From contig JASAND010010818.1 in assembly GCA_030248195.1 (NCBI GenBank), positions 1 through 64,000 of the forward strand: DNA of 64,000 nt, given 5' to 3'. Positions 25,401 through 35,325 of this stretch are shown piece after piece. The notes beneath the pieces were generated by a model. That model searched no databases. It saw only the letters and a list, made by a program, of their open reading frames with translations, and was not told the origin of the DNA. Each line of letters begins with the position of its first letter. Position 1 is the stretch's first letter. Source of the stretch: Trissonchulus latispiculum. Its lineage: Eukaryota > Nematoda > Enoplea > Enoplida > Ironidae. The translations under genes were made by a program, and so were the position numbers.

Positions 25401-27555
25401 TCGTCTTGTGCTTGTACTTGTTCTTGTTCTTGTGCTTGTGCCTGTGCTTGGTATGTACATATTTATCTACAGGTAGATAGCACAGCCACAGTTTAGATGT
25501 TAACTTTTGCAATAAGCAAATATGCAAATTAGGCATCTGTTGACTAATTTCAAATGAAAATTGGTTGTTCTACGGTCAAGCTCCTGCGGCATAAACACTT
25601 TGAAATACGGGCGACAAGTTTGGTGTAGGCATCGGATTTCAGTAATAGTGAACATTAAATCACTAAAATCTTGTATTTCGATTTGTTGTTCCTTCTTTTC
25701 GCAAGATAAGGAGTTTGCCACAGCTTTCGCAAACCTCCACAGCAGAGCTTGACCTAGAAATGATATCAGGACCGAACGTTCAGGCCCGTCCCGGCTCTGC
25801 CCTGTGCCAACAACTACAGGCCCTGGCCCGGCCCGGCCCAGAGTAGCGTTTAGGTCTGCCCGGCCCTGAAAAGCCTTGATTTTCTAAAAAAATGTTTTTG
25901 ATGTTCTACTGCAGCTCAACACACGTTTTGACTTCCCAAAATTTGGTTAACATTTTTTACCTTATCTCAGAATCAATCAAGTTAAATTTATAAAATAAAA
26001 TATCAATAGCTTTTATTTGCAAAACCTTCATTATCAGTAGTAAGAGATAGTGTTGGTCAAGCTAGGGATTATGGTAGTTTTAACTATTTCACAAAAAAGG
26101 TCCTTGTTTGGGAAGGGGATTGTCAACAGCTGATCAGGTTCAGCTCAGCCAGTCAGCCTGATTTCCCGAACCCCCGACAAACGAGGACCTCTTCTGGCGA
26201 CGTCCCCAAAAAGGGACCTCTTTTGCCGATTTCCCAGATCTTCTCTGGGCCTCCATCGGGGTGTTTAGTGGCTGTTAGTGATAGTGAACATTAAATAACT
26301 AAAATCTTTTATTCCGATTTGTTGTTCCTTCTTTTGCGCAAGATAAGGAGTTAGCCACAGCTTTCGCAAACCTCCACAGCAGACCGTGACCTAGAAATGA
26401 GATCAGGACCGACGGTTCAGGCCCGTACCGGCTCTGCCCTGTGCCAACAATTTCAGACTATTCTGACTATTCACTATTCACTATTCTGACCCTCCAACCA
26501 GACGGAAGTCAGAATCCCCAATCAGAAATTGCAGCAAGACCTCAGTTTAGACTAGCTAATCAATTCACTTGTAATTGAATAATAACAGGTCTGCCAAGGA
26601 ATAAGCCTTTTGGGGCCTATTTGTTGGGCTTCAGCATGGTCGAAAACATACCCTCAGCAAATATTAACTCATTTGGTCAAGTATAAAATTTGAAGGGTGG
26701 AGAGCGGTAATCAAGACCCCAACGGTGGAATTAGGTAAAAGTGTCCAAAGAAAATCAACAAAAAATGGATTCTTGGCTATTATTTTTCTGCTGTTACATG
26801 CTTCCTATGTACACATTCGATGAAAAGCTGGAGTCGACACGGCATACGAAATCAGTAGCATACAATAATTGCTTATGATGTATAATTGCTGTAATTTACC
26901 TGTTTCACAGCTGGCACGAACCTAATTTATTATTTATTTTCCCGGTGTACATATTCCACAATTGCAAATACAAATTTTGTAATTTATTGGATTTTATGTA
27001 CTGAGTGCATGCAATTGGATTTAAAGAAAATTCATGAAAAATGTATAGTATCACCAGGTACTCCACCAAATATTCCGGCATTCAGCTGTGACAGTTTACG
27101 GATATGCAAATATTTCTTACAGTAGCTTCTTAGCGTGCTTATAGCATTAAACTTTGTTGAAAGAGAGAAAACCTTTTTGCGAACAGAAAATGAAAAACAT
27201 TCGTTTGCTTTCACTGAATAAAAACCAAATATTGCTTGTTTTCTGAGCACCATTTTCATAATTACATTTCGACAACATCACCAAGACAACTGACCTGACC
27301 AGGAGAGATGCTGCCCGTTTCAGAAAATCGGTACAGGATTTTGCTGACACAGCCATGCGAAACCCTCAGTTTTCGACTGATTTCGCAGGGTCGAACGCCC
27401 GCAGCAGCCATTTCGATAATACTCATGCGGGTGTGGTGGGGCAGCGGCCGCCCGTTGATGAAAACACCACCCAGCTGGTTGACCCGGCCTTGGCCCAAAA
27501 CTTCAGTAAACATCACAGGTGGCTCTCGACTTCCACGTGGCAATTCTTTGGTCAT
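13368..27555 (-). CDS. Pax3/7-like paired-box and homeobox transcription factor
   Basis: Five exons on the - strand: 27295-27555, 21182-21482, 14480-14664, 13670-13817 and 13368-13486. All introns are GT-AG, phases fit, and one frame of 337 residues runs from an ATG at 27555 to a stop. Order: N-terminus (about 19 residues), paired domain (starts [14 protein letters not shown] and RED halves on separate exons), octapeptide-like YSISSILE, acidic linker, homeodomain with Ser at position 50 ([11 protein letters not shown]), Pro-rich tail. Paired domain, octapeptide and full homeodomain together define Pax3/7. RARWRK favours Pax3/7 over Pax6 (RAKWRR), although RNRTSF at the homeodomain start is Pax6-like. 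Family role: nuclear DNA-binding regulator of ectoderm, neural and muscle patterning. It converges with rootletin. The true start and last exon are uncertain, and the tail is shorter than in vertebrate Pax3/7. Confidence 0.9.
13670..13817 (-). CDS. Pax3/7-like exon 4: homeodomain recognition helix and Pro-rich tail
   Basis: The exon starts [13 protein letters not shown], the third helix with the Pax-type Ser at position 50. It is followed by a hydrophobic and proline-rich segment ([15 protein letters not shown]), then [12 protein letters not shown]. The donor is TCGG|GTAAGA. The polyproline run is encoded by CCT repeats. Confidence 0.9.
14090..14285. repeat. G/C-rich repeat remnant in a Pax intron
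   Basis: A block of G-runs, C-runs and CCCC-rich sequence unlike the AT-rich intron around it. It resembles the G/C-run MITEs elsewhere in the window but has no clear ends. Frames across it are low-complexity. Confidence 0.35.
14480..14664 (-). CDS. Pax3/7-like exon 3: acidic linker and homeodomain helices 1-2
   Basis: The acceptor is TTTTAG. The codon split with exon 2 restores an Asp. The exon starts with an acidic linker ([14 protein letters not shown]) and then homeodomain residues 1-46: [20 protein letters not shown], a divergent loop [16 protein letters not shown], and QESKIQ at the splice. The intron inside the homeodomain lies before V47. Confidence 0.92.
14665..20461. other. Pax intron 2, mostly featureless
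   Basis: AT-rich intron sequence. Only small structures were seen: a degenerate tandem repeat with units near 50 bp at about 17165-17335 (shared core CCGGCCCAAAAGATAAAATT) and an AT microsatellite at 18806-18825. No gene or RNA was recognised. Confidence 0.5.
20470..20929. mobile_element. hAT-like MITE with CCGGAA repeats in a Pax intron
   Basis: The element starts TAGTGCTGGGTCCGGCTCCG and ends CGAGCCCGAACACTA. It has perfect 8-bp target duplications CCTTAGAC at 20462-20469 and 20930-20937. Near the left end are about four tandem units of AACCGGAATGATTTTCAG (20496-20555); near the right end are further GAACCGG motifs. There is no transposase. Confidence 0.82.
20938..21181. other. Pax intron 2, part next to exon 2
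   Basis: Nothing recognisable apart from the exon 2 donor at its right edge. Confidence 0.4.
21182..21482 (-). CDS. Pax3/7-like exon 2: RED subdomain and octapeptide
   Basis: The acceptor is TTTCAG. The exon opens with VGGSRPRP and continues the RED half ([15 protein letters not shown], then [14 protein letters not shown]). A basic stretch (ERKRKKKLK) runs straight into YSISSILE, at the position of the octapeptide HSIDGILG/YSINGILG. In other Pax proteins this motif recruits Groucho/TLE co-repressors. Here it keeps the S-I-x-x-I-L core but has Ser-Ser for (D/N)-G, so co-repressor binding may be altered; that is inference. Confidence 0.92.
22288..22360 (+). pseudogene. tRNA-Asn-like sequence (pseudogene or SINE head)
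   Basis: The sequence has an A-box-like TAGCTGAGTTGGCAGAGC, an anticodon arm TCGGA/TCCGA around a loop GCGTTAA (anticodon GTT, Asn) and a T arm GTGGG/CCCAC. Defects are a poor acceptor stem (first pairs do not match), a D-stem mismatch, C instead of T at position 33 and a changed B box (GGTTAGCGTCC). These argue against a functional tRNA. It lies in Pax intron 1. Confidence 0.6.
22361..25144. other. Pax intron 1, AT-rich
   Basis: No gene seen. Small CAACGCG repeats occur at 24900-24955 and CAGA repeats near 24990. Confidence 0.45.
25152..25451. mobile_element. Foldback MITE with CACAAG-repeat ends
   Basis: The left arm (25160-25305) is an array of GCACAAGCACAAG/AAGCAAAAGC units; the right arm (25400-25451) is the inverted array (CTTGTGCTTGTTCTTG). 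The 7-bp TATGTAC flanks both sides (25145-25151 and 25452-25458), a target duplication. There is no coding capacity. Confidence 0.75.
25639..25824. repeat. 185-bp direct repeat, copy 1
   Basis: It runs from AGTGAACATTAAATCACTAA to GCCCTGTGCCAACAAC and is matched by 26277-26457 with few differences. Both copies are in Pax intron 1. Just after copy 1 lies a GGCCCGG-rich stretch (25822-25875). Confidence 0.7.
26105..26260. repeat. Decayed fragment related to the 7008/37631 foldback family
   Basis: It contains ACCCCCGACAAACGAGGACC and AAAAAGGGACCTCTTTTG, close to the tandem unit ACCAAACGGGGACCTCTTTT of the foldback elements, next to CAACAGCTGATCAGG, which resembles their centre. No ends were found. 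Confidence 0.5.
26277..26457. repeat. 185-bp direct repeat, copy 2
   Basis: Direct repeat of 25639-25824, same orientation, about 640 bp further along. Both include GTTGTTCCTTCTTTTGCGCA-type sequence and GGCCCGTACCGGCTCTGCCC. Confidence 0.7.
27295..27555 (-). CDS. Pax3/7-like exon 1: N-terminus and PAI subdomain
   Basis: The exon encodes a short leader starting [13 protein letters not shown], then the PAI half of the paired domain with [23 protein letters not shown]-type helices and [12 protein letters not shown], ending ETGSISPGQ at a CAG|GTCAGT donor. The ATG at 27553-27555 is the only upstream Met in frame. A weak acceptor-like TTAAG just above it means a further 5' exon is possible. The paired-domain sequence is close to the Pax3/7 consensus. 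Confidence 0.9.
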
Positions 27556-27559
27556 ATCT

Positions 27560-29265
27560 TAACAAATGTACGAGAAATAGAAAACGCAGATAAGGCTAAG
27601 CTTAAAGCAGCAGTCAAATTTCTACTAAATTTAATATGACGGCATTTGAGGTATATACTTTTAGAATCAGACGTGCTTGTGGTGGATTTCGGGCACACCT
27701 ACGTGGGTTTATATCTGGAAAAAAGTTTTCCTTTCTGCTGCTTCTGGGTGATCATTCCGTCCTTATGCGCATACCTGTGTCTAAAATTCCCAAAGCTTAA
27801 CGAATTGACCTAAACTTTTGTATGGGATTCATATTTCTGATCAACCTGTATCAAAACACTATAAGTTGAAGTAGTAAGCTTAACATGAAGTTTATTGCGA
27901 GCTAACGAAAAGCTTAATTGAAAAAAGATTTACAGATTTTCAGCAGCTTTTCAGCAAAATTGGAGACATAGAATTTTTGGGGGCCCATCCCTTGGTCCCC
28001 TATCACAAAACTCAAAAAATAAATTTCTTGACATTTAAATTTATTTCAAGTGACCGGCAATGTGCTAAAGCACGATCTTATATCCCGACATGTTTTGTGT
28101 AGCACAGCAATGTACACCCATACAAAATTGGAAATCAATGGGTTACTTTTTGTGAATTTTAGATACAGTGTACGCAATGTGGATTAATCAAATAAACAAA
28201 ATAGACTATAACAAAGCAACAAATACATGTATCACTTTGCATAGGTGTAATGTGGGTAATAGCGTCCCCGCTATCACCCCCCTTCCAAGTCCTTTCCTAA
28301 TTCCCACTTTCAATGTTTTTCCTAAAAACTCCCCCAAAATCCCCAAATTCTCCGTAAATATTGTAGTGTTATAATTGTTGGGAAGCCCGATAATTTTGTA
28401 CTACTTTGTATGTAAAATCCCCCCTAAAATATTGTGCAGTGCTAACTTTATGCTCATGTTTTAAAAAATATCTAAAATTGTCTATTTTTGAGCGTAAACT
28501 TAACATTGCACATATTCCCATTTCTTGTTGGCTTAGCGAAGATAGACCCTCCCGTTCCCAACGCATGACAAAATTCTTCTTGAATGATTACATCACCCTT
28601 TCGTCAGTTGGGAGATTTTCAAGTCATCGAGTAGTCGGGTGTTGAGATCGGGGCCCCCACCTTGTTTGCCGTCTACACCTAAAAAGCGTAAGTACCTATT
28701 TTTCCTTTTTCTTCTAAAAACCCTTTTTAACTTAATTCTTAACCCCACCCTTTTGCTCTAATTCCCCCTCTTTTTACTTATCATTCAACTGACTCCTAAC
28801 TCTTCCCCTTTTTCCTGTCCCACCTAATTAGCGGGGTTGCCCCCGTCCCCTCCCCTGGGTCTAACTTCTTTAGCTAACTCCCCTCCCCCAATTTTGTTGT
28901 ACTGTTCCCTTGCCCGAAATGTTGCTGGTCCCCCTTTCCTTTGTTTGTGCCCCCCCTTTTGTGCCCATTTTCCTGTTATTGTGCGGGTAGCCCGCTGTAC
29001 TTTGCCTGTCTTGTCTGGATATCGCCGGACGGACTCCCTTGTCATATTTTTGCCCTGTGCCGTTCCAGTAAACCTGCCAGTTGTCTGTTGTTTATTTTAA
29101 TTAATTAATTTTACTAAGCTTTAATTATCTTGATCTCTTTTCTTAGCTAGGTAGAGCTCTGGGATTAGCCCGGAGCTGACTTGTATCTGAGTCTATTTTT
29201 GTGTGTGTGTGCTCCCCCAATTTTGTTAGGCGCCCCGTTGGCGTCCCCCAAAAATTATCCATTAC
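27560..29265. other. Upstream of Pax, then pyrimidine-rich DNA
   Basis: 27560-28240 is AT-rich, with no gene. On the + strand 28260-29100 is strongly C/T-rich, with many CCCC runs and no convincing frame. No promoter for the Pax gene could be identified. Confidence 0.4.
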
Positions 29266-29342
29266 CCCCTTGGCGAGGCAAGTCGGTGGTAGAGAGCCGC
29301 CTGGACTAAATATCTCCACCCGCAGTCGTAGGTCAGCGTCCT
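29266..29342 (+). other. Second tRNA-like sequence, possibly SINE-related
   Basis: It has GGCAAGTCGGTGGTAGAG (A-box-like) and GTCGTAGGTCAGCGTCC (B-box-like). The second block closely matches GTCGTGGGTTAGCGTCC of the tRNA-Asn-like sequence at 22288. The stems are poor. Confidence 0.3.
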
Positions 29343-29539
29343 TGCGCACGGTTCCACTTGTAAAATTTGGGGCGTGAGCTCAGTGGTTAAAATCCCTAGC
29401 TCCCCCATATTTTACATAGGGAGAGACATCTTGGATATTTGGCGATTTTCTGGGTGAATCCCTCTCCAATAATACTGAAGACACAGACTACGTATGTATC
29501 AGCTTATATCTGTGAGTAGCCTCCCCTTAATGCAATACA

Positions 29540-29645
29540 TAAAAAAGCGCCCTAACGATAAAAGCGCAATAAAAAAATTGAGAAAAGCGCCGTAACGCAC
29601 CATAGGGTCGCCCTAACGCAACAGGCGACCTAACGCAATACAATC
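29540..29645. repeat. Short CCTAACGC motif array
   Basis: Four spaced copies of (C/G)(C/A)C(C/G)TAACG(C/A) within about 105 bp, separated by AAAAGCGC spacers. It is not a perfect tandem array. Origin unknown. Confidence 0.4.
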
Positions 29646-31797
29646 GATAAAATATCATTAAGACTACATAATAGATTACTTTCTGTTATGTACATTATCT
29701 TGATATCATTATTTGACTTAAACTGTTGCTGCCCGTGTAAATAAAGTTGGATAAACATAGATAAAGTTGAACAAGAAGTAATAGATCCCTTCAAAAACTT
29801 GTAAATTTAAATTTTTGTCAGAGATCGATCATAAATGTGTTCAAATGCACTCATACCAAATTTCAGCTCAATCGTCTAAGTTTTGCGAAATTTATATACT
29901 TGTGCGTATACGGAAAAATCACCCTAAAGAAAAAGTTTCCAAAAGTTTTGTACGGTTAAATCAAACGACAACCTTTGTCTATTAAAAGGGAAACTTCCAA
30001 AATACCGAAATAGCATTTCTTCGATGAATATAAAATATTTTAATCTTTTGTATGCCTCAGTGACCATGTTAATGCTATTACACAACTTTGATCTCAGTTA
30101 ACTGTAACTGACCCACCTCAGATTGTCGATGTTAACTCAACTGTAAAATTAAAATTCCTTCTAAACATTACCATTCAGATACAAAACTTTCTTATTATGC
30201 TAACACAGTTACAATTTTCAGATTACTACAAGGTTCAAAAATCTACAACTGCTACTTAAAACTTTTGTAACCTTCTATCTTAGATAATAAAGTTGGTGTC
30301 GCAGGGCAATTTGAACACCGGGACGAATAGTGCAGCTAAAAGGTTTCCTGCTGTGTGGTAATAAGATTAAAATAGAGGGCGGCTAAATATAGATCTTGGT
30401 AAGAGTGTAAAGCACGTTGTATTAAATTTTACTTTGAAAACTAAACTAACAAAATATTTTTACAAAAATTGCATAAACTGTAAATGACAGTCGACAGCGG
30501 AAGAATGCCCTGCCACAGTTTAATGGACCAAAAATCCCCTTGAAAATTGCGAAAACGCAGAAAATTGAAAAAATTACAAGGAATATGACTGTAATGCCAG
30601 GGGAACAAGAGAAGTAAACTGCTGTCTATTGTGAACTGTAATTGGTTTAGTTTCAAGGTTGTAATTACCAAAGAAAAGAGGCGTGAAAACAGCAAGCAGT
30701 CTCAGCCAATCACAACTCTCCAGTCGTTTTGTAGGAAAATGTAGTAAAGTGAGATTCTACAGTAACCCATCAGCTACAAATGGCGCATAAAGTTATTCAA
30801 AACATTGCAGCGGTTTAAGACAAGAAATTCTTGATTTGTCTTTAGTGTGGCCGTTGGTGGGAAAAGTAATTAACAGTGGGAATTTCTGCAAATGTTTAAT
30901 GAATTGAATTTAATCATGTATAAGTTTAACAAACAATGTACAGCTTTTTATCAAAGATTTTGTGACTTTTCGGGTTAATGAATCACTTTGAGATCTACAC
31001 AAATATAAACAGTATTGCAAATTCGCGGAGAATAAATTTATGTTGATCAAGTTGAAACGGTGCTATCGTGGTCATTTTTGATTCAGCACAAACTTTCCCG
31101 AATTCTACGGTTTCCACGAATTCTGCCTCTCCCCTTAAAGAAAATCAAACCAAAATATTATCTTAACAAAACCTGTCGAGGTCGGGATCTAAGATCATGA
31201 ATTTGAAACTATTGGGTCTTGTCACTTGTTTAAAACTTGACCAACGGAGCTAAAATTGGTGTTGATAACTGTTTTACCACACTGATTTGTAAATATGACA
31301 GAAAGTAGATCTCCTAAAATTAAAGATTTGATGGTGTGTGATTTGTTTATGGATGTAAAAATGAGGAAAGCCGATTTTCCGGTTTACCGAAAAAATTGCT
31401 AAACCACAAGGATTGTCAAAGCCTAGCTAAATTCAGAACCTAATTCATCAAACATATTCTGTGGCTCTATATCAGAAATATTTCTTATACGAATGTGGTA
31501 GAACTCCATAAGAGGCTTTCTCCAAGTACGACGACGGCTGCGTTGCTTTGACAGAAAGAAACAAGAACGAGGAAGAGCTATGTATTGTTGGCAGTAGTGG
31601 TATCTTTGAATTGTCTAGAATCGAAATCCGAGAGAAAAGAACTCTTCTGAATAAATTATAGTTCCCAGAACAGAGAAAACAAGTTGGCCCCAAAAAGGGC
31701 AACATTTCTTGGTAGCTCTGTACGAATTTCAGTAAGAAAAGTTAAAAACTTGTTTGTAACTGTAGGTATACCTTTATAATTATTTTTATTTTATGTA
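29646..31797. other. AT-rich intergenic DNA, no gene seen
   Basis: No supported coding frame, RNA or repeat boundary. Confidence 0.5.
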
Positions 31798-31805
31798 ATC
31801 ACAAA

Positions 31806-32672
31806 GGTGAAGTCTCATCCAGGCACAAGTCTCACTGAGGCACAAATAGTCTCAACCAGGGACTGTGTCTTACCCAGGCACACCGCAGTCTAACTGAGGC
31901 ACACATTTGCAAACCTAAGTGTAGATTCTGACTTTGATTTAATAGTAAAGAAACGTAAGTACATATTATATATAGTAGTGTGTGTGCAAAAAAGTAATTA
32001 GTAAGTGAGAAGTAGTAATAATAGTAATAAGTCTTCCAAGCCTTCGTGTTAAGAAATAAGAAAACGGTTTCAATTTTAGATTCAGTCATTAGGTAATTCA
32101 AATTTGTATTCGATATCCATTTAAAATTTGGATTTCGATACAACCATTGTGAAACAGAAAACCGTAGTTGTATTGTGTAAGTGTTTTGAAATCTTAAAGA
32201 AACTACAAATAGTTCGGAAAATATTAAAAAATAAAAAAAATTATTGCCAAAGGAACTGTTATTGTTATGAATTGTTTAGTACCAATTCCTAATTTTATAT
32301 TAAAAATTCATACACTAAATCATATTTAAAATATAATTTAAAACTTAAAACTAAGGCTTAAACTAAAACTTAAAAAATTAAAGTTTAAAACCCTTACTAC
32401 GACTCCGAAGAAATCACAATTTCCTGAAAGTTTCTAACTTTTTTGAAAATCCAAATATAACTAGTGAAATGCAACTCCAATGGTTATAGTATAACATGCA
32501 ACGATTTGCTTAAGAGTGTTGCAAAAATTTCATATTTGCATAGGGTTGTACTAATTGTGCCTAACTGAGACTAATTGTGCCACAGACAGACTGAATGTGC
32601 CCCAGCGAGACTTCAATTTTGTCTCAAATTTTGTGTCAGCGAGAATACTTTGAGCCTGGGTGAGACACAATC
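31806..32672. mobile_element. Foldback element with GTCTCA/GGCACAA repeat ends
   Basis: The left end (31806-31915) has about five units like AGTCTCACTGAGGCACAA; the right end (32545-32672) has the same units inverted (GCCTGGGTGAGAC and others). Perfect 8-bp target duplications ATCACAAA lie at 31798-31805 and 32673-32680. The AT-rich interior contains a run of AAACTTAAAACT-type repeats near 32330-32395. No transposase. Confidence 0.78.
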
Positions 32673-32680
32673 ATCACAAA

Positions 32681-33577
32681 CAGTAAGTAAGACTATTCCA
32701 ATGGTTGCTTTATGCGTTAATTAAATAGCATCTACTTAACCATTATGGTACTTACTTGTACTTAACTATTGGTTAAGTAGCTCACCTCAACTACTTAACC
32801 ATTAATTAATATCGCTTAATTAATATGTATTGCTATTAATTATTATTAGCTTAATTTTTATTGAATACTGTATTGGAACAGTACGATGATAATACAGGTC
32901 ATCCAATTCTAGCTAGTCAAACTTTTTCTGATGAGATAAACGCAATAATTCCATAGGATAATTAACAATAATCTTTAATTCTTTGTGGGGTTTAATTTGT
33001 TGGCATTGTCTTTTGTCTTTCTAGGAAAAATGACTTTCACTTTTTCAGTTCAGGTCAGTTGGCTAATCTTAATTGGCTAATCTTAATTTTATCTTACTAA
33101 TTTTGTGGACTGCGGCGAGGGAGCGCGCATTCAAAAGAGGGGGTATTTTGTGGAAATTTCCTTGTATGCAAGTTTGAACTTTGGAACGAATATGCAAATT
33201 AGAAATTCGGTATTTTCCTAATATGCAAATTAGTTATGACAATATTTAAGGGAAGGAATTTTCGTCATTTTCGGCCACTTTCGATTGAACCCAAAATCAT
33301 CGTCAAAATTGGAGAAGCCACGCCCAGGATCAAGGTTAGAGGTTGGTTGAAAGCGTTGGGGTAATTTAATTTAAAATTGTAATTGTACACGGTCATTTTG
33401 TATTTTCCTTGTATAAAAGTGTTGTCTTTGAAATAAATTCTGTTTGGTTTGACTTTTACTGTTAACTTCAAAATCACACACTCAGCACGAATCTAGCAAT
33501 CTCTCCTTCTTCTTTTACCAAATTTTCATAAAAGTGGCGATCGTGTACATATGAATAGATTTAGAAGTTTTGCAGTC
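32681..33577. other. AT-rich DNA with a small repeat relative
   Basis: No gene. GCGGCGAGGGAGCGCGCATT and CAAAAGAGGGGGT at 33112-33148 also occur at 36855-36886, so this is a dispersed repeat. Confidence 0.4.
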
Positions 33578-34805
33578 TTAAGGGGGGGGGGGTCGCCGGG
33601 TACCAAATTTTATAGTCACCGATTTAGCTCATTTTCAGGTGTAATATGCCCCCACATGTGTCCAAAAACAAGACACATTTTTGGAGTCTAGGGTCAATCC
33701 AGTTAAGAGATATTACAGTTCAAATCCCTACAATTTAGTATTTACGCCACTATGCCTCGCTAAGGGCTTCGAAGACGTGTACACATAGGATGACAAAAGA
33801 CTACGGTATGGTCAATACATCAAATTGAAATCTTGGGCTATTTATTGCTGTGCAAATGACAAATGCCAAGCAACGAGCGAGAAACGGCGTTTGAACCATT
33901 TGATCAAGCTCCTTCCGACTGTTATTTACTTCAAACTTTAATGCGGCTTAACTTTCTCATACTGCTTTGTAGAGACCTGGTGCAAGAAGATAAAATGTTC
34001 AGGACATCGAGGGCTTTAATTTAATATAAAATTTGGCTGTATTTGAAAGTTTGAAAATTTGCCATTTTTTGACTCTAGGCCTCCGTCATCGGACTAAGGC
34101 GTGCATCCACAGTTAAACACCAGTAATTGCAGTTAAATTTAGCACACATCTTCCTTTCATATGTGCAAACTGGCACACCGAATTTGGTTGGAATAGCTCG
34201 GCTTTCACCCGACTTATGGACCATTATATCCAAAAAATTGAGAAAATGACGTATTTTGAGGCAAAACGCAAACGCGGTAACCAAGAGTATGAACTATCCA
34301 CAAGTAGCAGCATGGATTTTGCGTATGGAAAATGAACCTCTATTTGTGTACTGTGTTAATATCTATACGCGAAATCTGTGCAGTAAACGGTTAGTTCAGG
34401 TCACGACGAAACATTTCTTTGGTGACGTTTTTGTAAGTCAAATTTGTGCAAAAACCGGCTTCACCCAACTTTGAAAATTTTTAGAAAATCGCTGAGCTAA
34501 CGCAAAAACACCTCATATAGATATTAAAACGCTACCTAGTCCAGATTAACATTTTGTCCAGCTATAGCTCGTTTGCTCTTGCACAGCGCTCAAACTTTTG
34601 GTTACCGCGAAATTTTCCTAACTTTTTCGTTTTCGTATGTTTAACACATGCCGGGGCCACCTTTGGAGGACTATTGTGAATGATAGGGAAAGTTGTGCAA
34701 CAAACACAACTGTCTTGTTTTGGGGACCCCTGGGGACTACAAAATATGTGAAAATGAGAAAAATCGGAGATGGTCGAAAATTCGCGACCCCCCCCCCCCC
34801 CTTAA
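33578..34805. mobile_element. TTAA-flanked (piggyBac-like) non-autonomous element, copy 1
   Basis: The element is bounded by TTAA at 33578-33581 and 34802-34805. The inverted ends are AAGGGGGGGGGGTCGCCGG and CGCGACCCCCCCCC next to the right TTAA. The interior is non-coding. A second, inverted and rearranged copy lies at 61010-63114. A TTAA target with G-rich ends is like piggyBac, but no transposase is present. Confidence 0.75.
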
Positions 34806-35049
34806 TGGGGAATGACCAGCCTCTAATCTTGGGCGCCTGGCTTAACCAGTTGACCCATGGTCAAGTTAGGCCAAAGCTTTTGATTCAAAACTTTTTCAGA
34901 TGTTCCATTTCAAAAGAGGGGGTCCCTTCCCTTCCCTTTTTGTTCTCAAAATGTTAAAATTAAACCATTAAAATTTTTGCACTCTTAAAATTTTCCGCAC
35001 ATTGCACTTTACATTTGTATTATTTTAGTTGATTTTAGAAGGGTTCCAG

Positions 35050-35260
35050 TGTAGAATATTTCCTTGATTTTACCCTAAAACATTCAAAAGTGGGTGCTAA
35101 CTTTATGAAAAATCAATCTAAATTCTACTGCTGTGTACGGTCCAACGCCGCACATAGCTAATTCACTTTCTCTTTCATTTTGAGCGCAAATTCATTCAGT
35201 CTGGATTCAAACTTTGTTCAAATTGGTGGTTTGAGCGGATACGCTATTTTTCTCTTACTG
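35050..35260. repeat. 211-bp direct repeat, copy 1
   Basis: TGTAGAATATTTCCTTGATT through TTTTTCTCTTACTG, nearly identical to 36892-37102 (a few substitutions). The two flank 1.6 kb of pyrimidine-rich DNA. They could be ends of a short non-autonomous retroelement or a segmental duplication. Confidence 0.75.
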
Positions 35261-35299
35261 ATACGCTACTGTTAGGCATCATGCCTACATACTTATTCA

Positions 35300-35325
35300 T
35301 ATATATATATATATATATATATATA
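35300..35325. repeat. AT microsatellite
   Basis: A pure (AT)n run of about 25 bp. Confidence 0.9.
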
